Assembly: GCA_017531765.1 (NCBI GenBank)
Contig: JAFXKJ010000037.1
Span: 1 to 54,508, forward strand
DNA length: 54,508 bases
Direction: 5' to 3'
Source of the DNA: Clostridia bacterium
Lineage (GTDB): Bacteria; Bacillota; Clostridia; Oscillospirales; CAG-272
Below the pieces are notes generated by a model. It saw only the letters and a list, made by a program, of their open reading frames with translations. It made no database searches and was not told where the DNA came from. The position numbers and the translations under genes were made by a program. Shown here piece after piece: positions 17,237-25,798 of this stretch (position 1 is the stretch's first letter; every line of letters begins with the position of its first letter).

Positions 17237-18118
17237 TCAGTCGTCAATATTGTCCTTGCCGCAGAGGGTGTAGAGCAGTGCCTGAAGATCGTCGTTGTCG
17301 GTGAATTCAAGCTGGATCATTTTCTTTTTGGGTGTGTTTGTGATCTTGCAACGTCTGCCGAGGGAGCTTTCAACTCTCGATTCAAGGTCGGCGATGTAGT
17401 TGACCGCGGGAACGGCGGGCTCTTCGGGCAGGGCTGTGAGCTTTTTGTTTTGCGCCTTGACAGCCGCCTCTGCCTCTCTTACGGAGAGGTTACGGGCGAT
17501 AATTTTTTCGGCGAGGGGAGCTATCTGAGCCTTGTCGCGGAGACCGAGAAGTGCACGGCCGTGACCTGCGGAAAGCTCGCCCGAGGCGATCAGCTCAAGA
17601 ACCTCATCGGGAAGGTCTAAAAGTCTGAGAGAGTTGGCGATTGCGCTTCGTGACTTACCGATATGTGTTGAGAGAGCTTCCTGAGTGAGGGAGTAATTCT
17701 CCATAAGATCGCGGTATCCGAGAGCCTCTTCCATGGGGTTCAGGTCCTCTCTTTGGAGGTTTTCGATCATTGCGATCTTGGCGGCGGCAAACTCGTCGGC
17801 ATCCACAACGATGGCGGGGATCTCTGAAAGTCCCGCGAGCTTGGATGCTCTCCAACGTCTCTCGCCCGCAATGATGGAATACATTCCCGCGACACCCTCA
17901 CGGACGATGATGGGCTGAAGCACGCCGTTGGCGGCGATGGAATCCGCAAGAGAAGCCAGCGCCTCTCTGTCGAAGTTGCGGCGGGGCTGATCCTTCTTCG
18001 GTTCGATCATCGAAATGCGGATGGAGGCGATGCCTTTATCGTTTTTTTCGTTTTCTTCAATGGAATTGTCGTAAAAGATCGCATCAAGACCGCGACCGAG
18101 TCCTTTATTCTTTGCCAT
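17237..18118 (-). CDS. parB: Chromosome partitioning protein ParB/Spo0J
   Basis: 293 residues. The N-terminus MAKNKGLGRGLDAIF is the Soj-contacting peptide. The CTP-binding ParB domain (about 30-120) has QPRRNFD, GVLQPIIVR and the GERRWRASKLAG box. A helix-turn-helix follows (about 130-200, LTQEALSTHIGKSRSAIANSLRLL), then a C-terminal dimer domain. It loads as a clamp at parS and spreads to organise the origin region. The ATG at 18118 follows GGAG; a longer start at 18139 is not needed. It is 115 bp downstream of soj. No match to the parS consensus was seen in the window. Confidence 0.95.
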   Translation of the reverse strand: MAKNKGLGRGLDAIFYDNSIEENEKNDKGIASIRISMIEPKKDQPRRNFDREALASLADSIAANGVLQPIIVREGVAGMYSIIAGERRWRASKLAGLSEIPAIVVDADEFAAAKIAMIENLQREDLNPMEEALGYRDLMENYSLTQEALSTHIGKSRSAIANSLRLLDLPDEVLELIASGELSAGHGRALLGLRDKAQIAPLAEKIIARNLSVREAEAAVKAQNKKLTALPEEPAVPAVNYIADLESRVESSLGRRCKITNTPKKKMIQLEFTDNDDLQALLYTLCGKDNIDD

Positions 18119-18233
18119 AGTAATCTCCGTTCTGCCCAAGGCTGTACAAAATAATGATGAAAGAAGCAGGCGTCTGAGAAGCGGACGAAAATCCGTTCAG
18201 CCTGATGGTGAGTTTTATGATGAAATAAGTATC

Positions 18234-19010
18234 TTACCCAACGGTGCGGCGGATAAGCTCATCGGCGACGTCACCGTAAGCCTTGGCACCCTTGGAGCAT
18301 TTGTCGTGGTAGTTGATGGGTTCACCGAATCCCGGAGCCTCGGAAAGAGTTACGTTGCGGGGAATGGTGGTGGAAAACAGCTTGTCACTGTAATAGCGCT
18401 TGATCTCGGAAAGCACCTGAGAGGCAAGGTTGAGACGACCGTTGTACATGGTGATGAGAATTCCGAGCACGCTGAGGGAGGGATTGTATCTCTCTTTAAC
18501 CTTTTTGACGGAGATCATAAGCTGAGAAAGTCCTTCAAGAGCAAAATATTCACACTGCATGGGGATTATAACTCCGTTTGATGCGGTGAGGGCGTTTACG
18601 GTGAGCATACCGAGGGATGGGGGGCAATCCATCATAACGAAATCGTAGCTGTCGCCGAGCTTTTCGATGAAGTCTGCAACACGTCTCTCGCGCCTTTCCT
18701 CACCCATGAGGTCGAATTCCGCACCTGCAAGGTTGATGGTGGAGGGAACGAGGGAAAGGTTGTTGAACTTTGTTTTTATGACCGCTTCTTCGGGACCTGC
18801 GCCGTCGATCAGCACGTCGTACATGGTACAGCGGACCTTCTTTTTGTTGATGCCAAGACCGCTTGTGGTATTTCCCTGGGGGTCACAGTCAAGCATAAGA
18901 ACACGGTACCCCTTTTCTGCAACGCAGGAAGCTATATTTATGGCTGAGGTGGTTTTTCCCACGCCGCCCTTTTGGTTTGCGAAAGCGATTACATAAGGTT
19001 TACTTGACAT
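18234..19010 (-). CDS. parA: Chromosome partitioning ATPase ParA/Soj
   Basis: 258 residues, the short chromosomal ParA form without an N-terminal DNA-binding domain. The deviant Walker A is KGGVGKTTSAIN at residues 14-25, the Walker A' is VMMDCPPSLG, and TMYNGRLNLASQVL is typical of Soj. It is a DNA-binding ATPase that moves ParB-bound origins and, in Bacillus, influences replication initiation and sporulation. It follows its own minus-strand promoter and heads soj-spo0J-deacetylase-deacetylase. The usual oriC neighbours (rnpA, yidC, mnmG, rsmG) are absent here. Confidence 0.95.
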   Translation of the reverse strand: MSSKPYVIAFANQKGGVGKTTSAINIASCVAEKGYRVLMLDCDPQGNTTSGLGINKKKVRCTMYDVLIDGAGPEEAVIKTKFNNLSLVPSTINLAGAEFDLMGEERRERRVADFIEKLGDSYDFVMMDCPPSLGMLTVNALTASNGVIIPMQCEYFALEGLSQLMISVKKVKERYNPSLSVLGILITMYNGRLNLASQVLSEIKRYYSDKLFSTTIPRNVTLSEAPGFGEPINYHDKCSKGAKAYGDVADELIRRTVG

Positions 19011-19070
19011 TATAATACCCCTTCTTTTGCACAGTATGAGTTTTCGGCAGATAATACTGCCACTCTCTTA

Positions 19071-19099
19071 AGTATACCATAAATAATATATAACTTCAA
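19071..19099 (-). promoter_or_regulatory. Promoter of the soj operon
   Basis: On the minus strand, TTGAAG (19099-19094) and TATACT (19076-19071) are 17 bp apart, with TGG just before the -10. It lies about 60 bp before the soj start codon. Confidence 0.75.
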
Positions 19100-19200
19100 G
19101 CAGAAACTTGCAGATGAAGAAGTAATTTTGCAAAATCGCGGTTGAAAAGAGTAATAAAAGAGGTTGGCGTACCTCTCTTATCAGCGAAGGGACTTTTGAG

Positions 19201-19440
19201 AGGTTATAGGCATGACGGGGGTACAGTCCGTGGGGGCAGAGTCCGAACGTGACCGAGCCGCAGCGAGACAAGGGGGACTGCACATTCGCTACGCGAAGTG
19301 CGGCGAATGTGGAGAGAGAAAAACGCCCCGTTCAGGGGCGTCAGGTTAAATGATAAACGTAAAAAGCAAAATTGGTTGGGGCAGGCGCGGGCGGCGGGAG
19401 CACACCCCGTTTGCAAGTAGTGGTATCACCACGCTTTTCT
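19201..19440. other. Noncoding stretch with nested inverted repeats, related to the mosaic
   Basis: The 19011-19440 gap has no gene. Besides the soj promoter it holds an imperfect outer pairing (ACAGTCC near 19223 with GGACTG near 19275) and a perfect 9-bp inverted repeat CACATTCGC/GCGAATGTG (19281-19289 and 19303-19311) with an inner TTCGC/GCGAA. The block ATTCGCTACGCGAA also occurs in mosaic copy A near 263. GCAAAATTGGTTGG (19366-19379) also occurs at 14208-14221 beside copy B. It is probably a degraded member of the same family. Confidence 0.45.
19323..19341 (-). terminator. Probable terminator of spoIIE
   Basis: ACGCCCC/GGGGCGT (19323-19329 and 19335-19341) with a 5-nt loop. On the minus strand it is followed by a short T-run, and it lies about 100 bp beyond the spoIIE stop. 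Confidence 0.65.
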
Positions 19441-21942
19441 CTATTCAACTACAACAATTCCTGCGGTGATGTCGTCGGATGCTCCGTTTTCAATGGCGCT
19501 TTTTATGATCTTTCTTGCCATAGTGTCGGGGTCACATCTCCACACCCTCTCGTCGCACAGCAGATCGTACAGCCACGGACAATCTTCAAAGCTTTTCGCT
19601 ACTCCGTCCGAAAGCATTACAATAATGTCTCCCTTTTCACAGTCGAACTTTATAAGCTCCGCATCGAGTGCCCGAACAATACCGATGGGCACGGTTTTCG
19701 ACTGAAGCCTGAACAGTCTTCCTCCGCGAAGCACGAAAGACGGGGCGGCGCCGCTTTTCACAAACCTGGTCCTGCCGTTCATCAGATCCAGCTCCATAAG
19801 ATCAACCGTTGCGGAAACCTCCCGTCCCCGTACCCGCATCATGGAGTTCAGCATCTTCAGAGAGGTGTCCATGCTCGCTCCCGCGCATAAAAGCTTCTCA
19901 AGAAACACAGCGCACACTCCCGAGGTGAGAGAAGCCTCGCTTCCGCTACCCATTCCGTCGGAGATCAGCATGAAAAACCTGCCGTCGTCCGTGAGAAAGG
20001 CGGATATCACGTCTCCGCTGACTTCGGATGCGGATTTTCCCACTCCCATTTGGGATGCCGTTCGTGTGGGGGGAGAAAACACCCTCGTGTCCGCGCCGTC
20101 ACCGAAAACGTCAGCGGAAAGCTCTGACGCCGCAAGGGATGCTCTACCGCTTCGCACGGTGAAAACGGGAAGACTCTTCATTATCATATTCACAGAGGCA
20201 CCGTCGATCTCGAACTCAGGAGGCGATAGCCTCAGACCGCAGGCTCTTTCGTAAAGTCTCCTCAAATCATCCCCTCCGGGGACTCCTCCTTGCATTCCAC
20301 CCGGACCGCCTCCCGACATATCCACCCCAAAGGTGACCGCTTTTTTCATTCTTCCACCGAAGACAAGGAGCTTTTCAGCGGAAAATTTCCCCGAAAGTCC
20401 TTGCCTCAGCTTAAGTGTCAGCTCTCGGTCGATGGCATATTCTCCCGCATCCGTGTCGGAGCATTCTCTCAGCATATCGGACACCACGCCGTAATCCTCC
20501 GCCACCACCGACGTTCTGTCGTACAGCTTTGCTTCTGATACAAGTCGGGCGTATCCCGCGTTCATGCGGTCGATGATGCGGTCCATGCAGTAGCACCGTT
20601 TTGCCATGGACGGAGGAACGTCGGCGGCACTGATCCTTCCGTCGCGCTTCAGAGAAAGGGTCATTTTCGCCTGAAGCGAGGCTGTTTTGTCCGCTTCTCT
20701 GCCGTAGCACGCGTTCTGCATTCCGCATTCTCTGCAGCTTTCCTCGAAGGAGCTTTCACACAGCTCGCATAGGATCTCGTTTTCGGGAGTGGTCAGTCTG
20801 TCTGACAGACGGCGGAGAACTCCCGACAGATCCTTCATGCAATCGGACAGAGTATGCATCTTTTTGACCGTCTCACGCCTGAGCATGGTTTCTCTGAAGC
20901 CGTCCTGCGGTGACACAGCGGCTGCTTTTTCGGGGGAATTTGCCGTAACACCCAGGCTGAATAGGGGAGCCGCCACAGCTGAAGTGAGAATCAGGGCGGG
21001 CACGGTATAGCTCATTGCCGAAAGTCCCAAGGCGTAAACGCTCCACACGCACGAAGCACTGCAGGCGGCACTGATGCCGATGGGGGCGGATGTTTTTCTG
21101 AGCGTACCGAAGATGAACGCCGAGATCACGTACATGGGTACGCATTCGGGGGTCAGCACTCCTCCGCAGGCAAGTCCGTAAAGTGTGCCGTACAGTATTC
21201 CCCGCTGTCTTGTGGTTAGAAGAGTGATAAGAAACGCGGCGGGGACGGACAGGTCGGGGCCGAGGTGGAAGTATCTGAGAGATACGGTGAGCGATACGGC
21301 AATAACCAGCCGTCCCGCTTCAAAGGCGAATCTTCCGCCGCGTATGATCCTTTGGTGACCCTTGCGTGATGAAACCTTATCTCCTGCCGAAGTGAACACG
21401 GCGCTGTAGAAATAGCTGAAGCACGGTGCGGTGACGGCTGAGACGAAGGTGTAAAAGAGATACCCTGAGGCGTAATTATTTGCGGCGCACAGAAGCGCAC
21501 CGTTAGCTGCGGCGCCAACAGCGGCGACAGTCATTCTGAGGGGGAAGGCTTCACCGAAGGCTTTCTTTGAGGCATAGGCGAGTTGCCCCATGATGTATGT
21601 GCCGAGTCCGCCTTTAGCGGCGGGAGCGAGATCATCCTCTGAGGACGGAGGAGGGTCTCCTATGATTCCGCCGAGGACAAGTCTCACGGTAAATATCAGG
21701 AGAGTGACAGCGGCGTGCCACAGTCCCGACGGCATGAAGAAGGAGCCGATGACACTTCCGATAGAGGCAGAGGCGGCGCCGTCCACACCCGTGACGGAGG
21801 AGACAAGGGCAAGAGCGAGAGGTAATCTGATCCCCGCAAAGTAGCCCGACGACAAGGCAAAGCCCAGGGCAGCAAGCTTTATACATCTGACGGCAGGAGA
21901 AATGGGGATCTTCAAGGTATTAAGTGCGATTTTTGTTTTCAT
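19441..21942 (-). CDS. spoIIE: Stage II sporulation protein E-like phosphatase
   Basis: 833 residues, close to B. subtilis SpoIIE (827). The N-terminal 330 residues contain about ten membrane segments. A cytoplasmic linker with a Cys-rich patch (CELCESSFEESCRECGMQNACYG, split across about 395-417) follows. The C-terminus is a PP2C-type phosphatase domain (about 620-833) with FMLISDGMGSGSEAS, VDLMELDL and IVMLSDGV; the Asp residues in the DGM and SDG motifs bind the two Mn/Mg ions. In sporulation SpoIIE dephosphorylates SpoIIAA to release sigma-F in the forespore. AAAGGA precedes the ATG. Its presence suggests, but does not prove, that the organism forms spores. Confidence 0.92.
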   Translation of the reverse strand: MKTKIALNTLKIPISPAVRCIKLAALGFALSSGYFAGIRLPLALALVSSVTGVDGAASASIGSVIGSFFMPSGLWHAAVTLLIFTVRLVLGGIIGDPPPSSEDDLAPAAKGGLGTYIMGQLAYASKKAFGEAFPLRMTVAAVGAAANGALLCAANNYASGYLFYTFVSAVTAPCFSYFYSAVFTSAGDKVSSRKGHQRIIRGGRFAFEAGRLVIAVSLTVSLRYFHLGPDLSVPAAFLITLLTTRQRGILYGTLYGLACGGVLTPECVPMYVISAFIFGTLRKTSAPIGISAACSASCVWSVYALGLSAMSYTVPALILTSAVAAPLFSLGVTANSPEKAAAVSPQDGFRETMLRRETVKKMHTLSDCMKDLSGVLRRLSDRLTTPENEILCELCESSFEESCRECGMQNACYGREADKTASLQAKMTLSLKRDGRISAADVPPSMAKRCYCMDRIIDRMNAGYARLVSEAKLYDRTSVVAEDYGVVSDMLRECSDTDAGEYAIDRELTLKLRQGLSGKFSAEKLLVFGGRMKKAVTFGVDMSGGGPGGMQGGVPGGDDLRRLYERACGLRLSPPEFEIDGASVNMIMKSLPVFTVRSGRASLAASELSADVFGDGADTRVFSPPTRTASQMGVGKSASEVSGDVISAFLTDDGRFFMLISDGMGSGSEASLTSGVCAVFLEKLLCAGASMDTSLKMLNSMMRVRGREVSATVDLMELDLMNGRTRFVKSGAAPSFVLRGGRLFRLQSKTVPIGIVRALDAELIKFDCEKGDIIVMLSDGVAKSFEDCPWLYDLLCDERVWRCDPDTMARKIIKSAIENGASDDITAGIVVVE

Positions 21943-21976
21943 TTTTTTGCATTCCTTTCCCTTTGATTGCTACATA

Positions 21977-22054
21977 ATTATAGCAAAGGTACACGGTGTA
22001 AAAAGGTCGTATCGGGACAGTAAAAATGCAATATTTTTACGGCACGGTGTCGAA
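21977..22054 (-). promoter_or_regulatory. Putative spoIIE promoter region with Spo0A-like box
   Basis: Minus-strand TATAAT at 21982-21977 lacks a good -35 at 17 bp, as is typical of activator-dependent promoters. About 70 bp further upstream is TGTCGAA (22048-22054, plus orientation), matching the Spo0A box TGNCGAA. A perfect 8-bp inverted repeat, GTAAAAAT/ATTTTTAC (22020-22027 and 22033-22040), lies between. Spo0A control is known for B. subtilis spoIIE; here it is inferred from one short match. Confidence 0.35.
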
Positions 22055-22122
22055 GCGGGAAGGAACGGGGAAGGGAGGCGGGGTGTGAATCTCGGTGACA
22101 CTCGACGTGGCATATAACAAGG

Positions 22123-22178
22123 GAGGGTCCCCTGAGGTGCATCGGACAGCAAGTCTTTTGCACTTCGAGGAAACCCTC
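22123..22178. other. Nested stem-loop between spoIIE and the DUF4886-like gene
   Basis: GAGGGT (22123-22128) pairs with ACCCTC (22173-22178). Inside, AGGTGCA (22135-22141) pairs with TGCACTT (22159-22165, one G-U), and GAC/GTC close an inner loop. There is no strong T-run on either strand, so it is not a clear terminator. No RNA family is recognised. Confidence 0.3.
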
Positions 22179-22233
22179 GCCAAAATCATATAGCTTATTA
22201 GTTTTCAGGGATCTTTATATCCAAAAGGATGTT

Positions 22234-24132
22234 TTACTTCGCAAGGTACGCGTCAAAGGACATTGTGATCTTTGCGATCTCACTTCTGATCGCCACTCTT
22301 CCGGGGGAGAGCACTGCTGCGGATGTGGATGTGCTTCCGATAAGACCCTCTGCAACCGCAAAGGACACAGCATCAGTCGCCCATGAGCTTACCTGAGACG
22401 CATCGGTGAAGGAGGCAACGTCAGCTCTTGCCTCAGTGGATGCGCCGCGCATTTCCGCATAGTTCATGAGGAACTTGGCAAGCTGTTCGCGTGTCACCTT
22501 GCCGCCGAGACCGAACTTGCCGTCTCCGATACCGCTTGTAACGCCTGCTTCCTTTGCCCATTTTACAGCCGCTGAGTACCACTGACCCGCGGGTACGTCG
22601 GAGAATCCCGTGTCGCCCGCATAATCAGCCGCGTCAAGTCCCTCCATGTTGAAGAGAAGCTGAACGAACTGCTCGCGGGTGAACTCCATTGAGGGGGAGA
22701 ACGCTGTCATTTCGGCATTTGTACCCTTCATGTAGCCGTGACCGTAAGCGTACATGACACCTTCGTAGTACCACTGACCTTCGATTACGTCTGCAAAGGG
22801 ATTTACTACTGCGCCGTAGCCGTACTCAATTCTCGCGTTGATATTCTTTTTTTCTGCGGAGCCTGAATAGCCGTGGCTGTATACGATATCGAAGCTGATA
22901 TTTGTGCTTTCACCTTCAGCGGGAACGATGTATTCGCTTGTTAAGGTAACTTCTACCTTGATATCATAGCCCGAAGTCTCTTTTACAGCCTCTGCGATGG
23001 AAGCCTTGAGTTCTTCTGTATCTGCCGCCTCACCTACGATGATCTCCGCACCGTCGAGAGCGGCGGTTGCCGCGGTGAGAGGATCTTCCGTAAGTCCTGT
23101 GGGCATCTTGGGGAAATACTTGCTGTTGCCGCTTGCCTGCGCACTTGCGTGAGCCGCATCAGCCGCAACTCTGAGAACATCTGCGTAGTCTGTGGGGAGC
23201 TTGCCGATAGCGGCGGATTCTCTCATTTCGGGGAGGGTGTAGCCTGCCGCCCTCCGGCTTTCGGGAATGATGGTCTCAGCGGTTACCAGGTTTGCAAGGT
23301 AACGTCCGATACTGAAGCTGAGGTGAACGCCGTCTCTCTGGAGACCGATCTGAGGGTCCTGCTCCACGGTAATATTGTTGTTTGCCATACCGATGTCAAC
23401 GTTGTATTCAAGTGTAGCAAGGTAGGTTGCGCGAGCCGCCTGAACAGCCGCACCTACGGGGATCGCCTTTGTAAATCCGAGTCCGCTGGTTGTACCCTTG
23501 TAGGTTTCAAGGGTTCTGGCGGTAGCCGCAACGGTACGGTAATCGCTGAGCATGGAGTTTGTCTTGGTCTCAACCGTTGAAACAAAGGGGATGTACAGAT
23601 AAGCTTCCGCAGTGGGAGCCTTTTCTGCGATAAGGTCAAGCATATAGGGGAAGCTTGCGGAGGTCTTGAGGAACTTCTGATCGATACCCTCCATGGACTG
23701 AGAAGCGTCACTTGTGATCTCAAGTCCGTAGGGCTGAAGAACTACGATGTCCCAATCGGTGTAGGAGAGCATATCGGATGCGGTCTTGCCGCCGGTAAAT
23801 GCCCACTTCCCGGTGTCTTCACTTACAAAATAGAAGTTCATAGTGGTATTGTTCGCTGCGGCGGATGCGTGCCATGCCATTGTCTTACCGCCTGACCAGC
23901 CGAGACCGAGGGTGACCTTGGCGCCGCCTGACATACTCTTCAGCATCTTATAGAGCGTGGAGTCTTCAAAATATCCGCCGTCGGTTGCGTCGTCGGAGTA
24001 GCTGTTACCGAAGAACAGCACTTTGATGTGGTCGTCCTTTTCTTCTGCGCTTACAACTGCGGGAACGGAGCAGATGACGAGAGCCGCAAGAAGAATCATG
24101 GACATAAGTCTTGTTATGAAGCTTTTCTTCAT
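22234..24132 (-). CDS. Secreted DUF4886/SGNH-like protein with SLH anchor
   Basis: 632 residues. A signal peptide (1-29, ending VVSAEE) is followed by a domain of about 300 residues starting VLFFGNSYSDDAT, which resembles the DUF4886 branch of SGNH-like hydrolases; the Ser of GNS would be the nucleophile. A middle region (about 340-440) includes a Tyr/Ser-rich beta-like segment. Three SLH modules (about 445-500, 510-562 and 570-632; one ends VTREQLAKFLM) anchor it to the secondary cell-wall polymer. It may be a surface esterase, but the substrate is unknown. AAAGGAG precedes the ATG. It lies 105 bp after the ROK kinase gene, with a hairpin terminator between. Confidence 0.78.
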   Translation of the reverse strand: MKKSFITRLMSMILLAALVICSVPAVVSAEEKDDHIKVLFFGNSYSDDATDGGYFEDSTLYKMLKSMSGGAKVTLGLGWSGGKTMAWHASAAANNTTMNFYFVSEDTGKWAFTGGKTASDMLSYTDWDIVVLQPYGLEITSDASQSMEGIDQKFLKTSASFPYMLDLIAEKAPTAEAYLYIPFVSTVETKTNSMLSDYRTVAATARTLETYKGTTSGLGFTKAIPVGAAVQAARATYLATLEYNVDIGMANNNITVEQDPQIGLQRDGVHLSFSIGRYLANLVTAETIIPESRRAAGYTLPEMRESAAIGKLPTDYADVLRVAADAAHASAQASGNSKYFPKMPTGLTEDPLTAATAALDGAEIIVGEAADTEELKASIAEAVKETSGYDIKVEVTLTSEYIVPAEGESTNISFDIVYSHGYSGSAEKKNINARIEYGYGAVVNPFADVIEGQWYYEGVMYAYGHGYMKGTNAEMTAFSPSMEFTREQFVQLLFNMEGLDAADYAGDTGFSDVPAGQWYSAAVKWAKEAGVTSGIGDGKFGLGGKVTREQLAKFLMNYAEMRGASTEARADVASFTDASQVSSWATDAVSFAVAEGLIGSTSTSAAVLSPGRVAIRSEIAKITMSFDAYLAK

Positions 24133-24174
24133 TTTGTTTTTCTCCTTTAAGTGGAAATTGTGATTATAAACAAG

Positions 24175-24200
24175 CAGGGAACGCTTGACCGCGTTCCCTG
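24175..24200 (-). terminator. Terminator of the ROK kinase gene
   Basis: A perfect 10-bp stem CAGGGAACGC/GCGTTCCCTG (24175-24184 and 24191-24200) with a 6-nt loop, followed on the minus strand by CTTGTTTAT. It sits about 40 bp after the kinase stop. Confidence 0.75.
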
Positions 24201-24237
24201 AAATGTTCGTGTGTTATGGATAAAAGCCACGTGGCGA

Positions 24238-25200
24238 TTATCTTCCGAGAACAGCTGCGCCGATGATGCCCGCGTCGTTACCGAGCTTTGCGATCTTGAT
24301 GTCGGTCTTGGGTGTTCCTTCTCTGGAATAAGTCTCGCTCCAAACCTTCTCAAGGAGGGGCTTCATGAGATTATCGCCTTCGTTGCACACGCCGCCGCCG
24401 ATGGAGAGAACGTTGGGCTGGAAGATGTTGATCACGTTTACGATACCGCAAGCAAGATAGCTGATGTATTCGTCAACGATCTCCTTACCAAGCGCGTCGC
24501 CTTCCTTCTGAGCTGTGAATGCGGTCCTTGCGGAGATCTTTGAGTAGTCGCCGCCGATCATGTCGAAGATCTTGGACTCTCTGCCTGCTGCCTCAGCCTC
24601 GCGAACGCGGTCCTTTGTGATGTTTACAAGACCTGTAGCGGAGCTGTATGCTTCCCAACAGCCGCGTCTGCCGCAGGAGCACTGTCTGCCGTCCTTCTCG
24701 ATAACCATGTGACCGAGCTCAGCGCCCGCATAGTTAAATCCGGAGTATACCTTACCGTCAAGGACGATACCGCCGCCGAGACCTGTGCCAAGTGTGATCA
24801 TGACTGAGTACTGAGCGCCTGCCGCAACACCTGCGAATGCCTCAGCCTTAGCCGCTGCGTTAGCATCGTTCTCGATGTAAGCGGGGATGCCGCCGAGAAG
24901 GGAGGAGAGTCTGTCTGCGAGGGGGTACATTGTGAAGGGGATGTTGTTTGCGTAAACAACGACACCGCGGTCAGTGTCGGCTGTACCGGGAGTTGCAACA
25001 CCTGCGCTTGCTACCTCAGAGAGAGGGATGTTAAGCTCCATGAGAAGGTTCTTCGCAACTGTAGCCATGTCAGCTACGATCGCGTCAGCGCCTCTCTCGG
25101 GCTTTGTGGGGACGCTTGCTTTCTTGACGATCTTGCAGGATTCGTCAACTACGCCTACGGCAATGTTTGTTCCGCCGAGGTCTACACCAATGTAATACAT
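24238..25200 (-). CDS. ROK family sugar kinase (glucokinase-type)
   Basis: 320 residues. The ATP-binding motif DLGGTNIAVGVVDE is at the N-terminus, GTGLGGGIVLDG lies in the middle, and the ROK zinc motif CSCGRRGCWE sits near residue 166. The catalytic Asp is expected in the ENDANAAAKAE stretch. There is no N-terminal helix-turn-helix, so it is an enzyme rather than a ROK repressor. It probably phosphorylates glucose or a related hexose in the cytoplasm with ATP. It diverges from the large sugar-uptake operon at 25950 and has a perfect consensus promoter, which suggests strong constitutive expression and a role in using the imported sugar. Confidence 0.88.
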   Translation of the reverse strand: MYYIGVDLGGTNIAVGVVDESCKIVKKASVPTKPERGADAIVADMATVAKNLLMELNIPLSEVASAGVATPGTADTDRGVVVYANNIPFTMYPLADRLSSLLGGIPAYIENDANAAAKAEAFAGVAAGAQYSVMITLGTGLGGGIVLDGKVYSGFNYAGAELGHMVIEKDGRQCSCGRRGCWEAYSSATGLVNITKDRVREAEAAGRESKIFDMIGGDYSKISARTAFTAQKEGDALGKEIVDEYISYLACGIVNVINIFQPNVLSIGGGVCNEGDNLMKPLLEKVWSETYSREGTPKTDIKIAKLGNDAGIIGAAVLGR

Positions 25201-25259
25201 ATTTTTATACCGTACCTTTCATTTGATTGCATATCATGAAAAAAATATCATATATCTTT

Positions 25260-25288
25260 ATTATAAATACTTGTCCGCGGTTTGTCAA
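25260..25288 (-). promoter_or_regulatory. Perfect consensus promoter of the ROK kinase
   Basis: On the minus strand, TTGACA (25288-25283) and TATAAT (25265-25260) are 17 bp apart, about 60 bp ahead of the kinase ATG. Confidence 0.85.
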
Positions 25289-25498
25289 CGGATTTTGAAC
25301 AACTTAACAGAAAAAATCAAAATTATTTGCTCACCGAGGGCAAAAATGGAAAAAAACGGTCTGTTTGGGCTCCTGTTTCCACGATTTGTGCATTATGTAT
25401 ATGTGTAGAAAAAAACGGCGCAAAATTGTGCAATATCTACAATTTTCTTCTTTTGATAACTTCGGTAAAAGAGAACGGATGAGCGTTTTTATACTATT

Positions 25499-25627
25499 GT
25501 TAGGTAAATGGTACTTACTCGACGCTGAATAAAAAAACACCCACACCGCATATTGTTGTACGTCGAGCACAATAAACAATAAATATAGACAAGTTTCACA
25601 AAACACAGTAAGTACAGTTTACCTAAC
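25499..25627. repeat. 129-bp element with 21-bp imperfect terminal inverted repeats
   Basis: The ends 25499-25519 and 25607-25627 are inverted copies matching at 19 of 21 positions (GTTAGGTAAA.../...TTTACCTAAC). An inner perfect 7-bp pair CTCGACG/CGTCGAG sits at 25518-25524 and 25561-25567. The element lies between the two divergent promoters and is not transcribed from either. It encodes no protein. No target-site duplication is apparent. It could be a MITE-like remnant, a regulatory DNA element or an unrecognised small RNA gene. Confidence 0.55.
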
Positions 25628-25750
25628 GGGGTGCAAAGAATCTGCGGCTTTTGTGGGTGCTAAAAAAGATCTGAAGGGCAAGCCGCGGGAACGGGGCTTG
25701 AAGGATAAAAAATGTGTTAAGGGACGGTGACTTAATAATGTCGTGAATAC

Positions 25751-25779
25751 TTGACTTTTTTGACCGAATATGGTATTAT
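25751..25779 (+). promoter_or_regulatory. Promoter of the seven-gene uptake operon
   Basis: TTGACT at 25751-25756 and TATTAT at 25774-25779 with 17-bp spacing. Transcription would begin near 25786, giving an untranslated leader of about 165 nt before the ATG at 25950. Confidence 0.8.
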
Positions 25780-25798
25780 TACTATATCTAAAAAAGGG

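Noticed and set aside
17237-19010. A parS site or replication origin near soj-spo0J
   Set aside because: No match to the TGTTTCACGTGAAACA consensus was seen; CACGTG words elsewhere (for example near 10372 and 24229) lack the flanks, and no DnaA-box cluster or oriC genes are present.
24226-24235. Perfect palindrome GCCACGTGGC after the ROK kinase
   Set aside because: It is a ten-base palindrome at the gene end with no promoter nearby; chance occurrence is likely.
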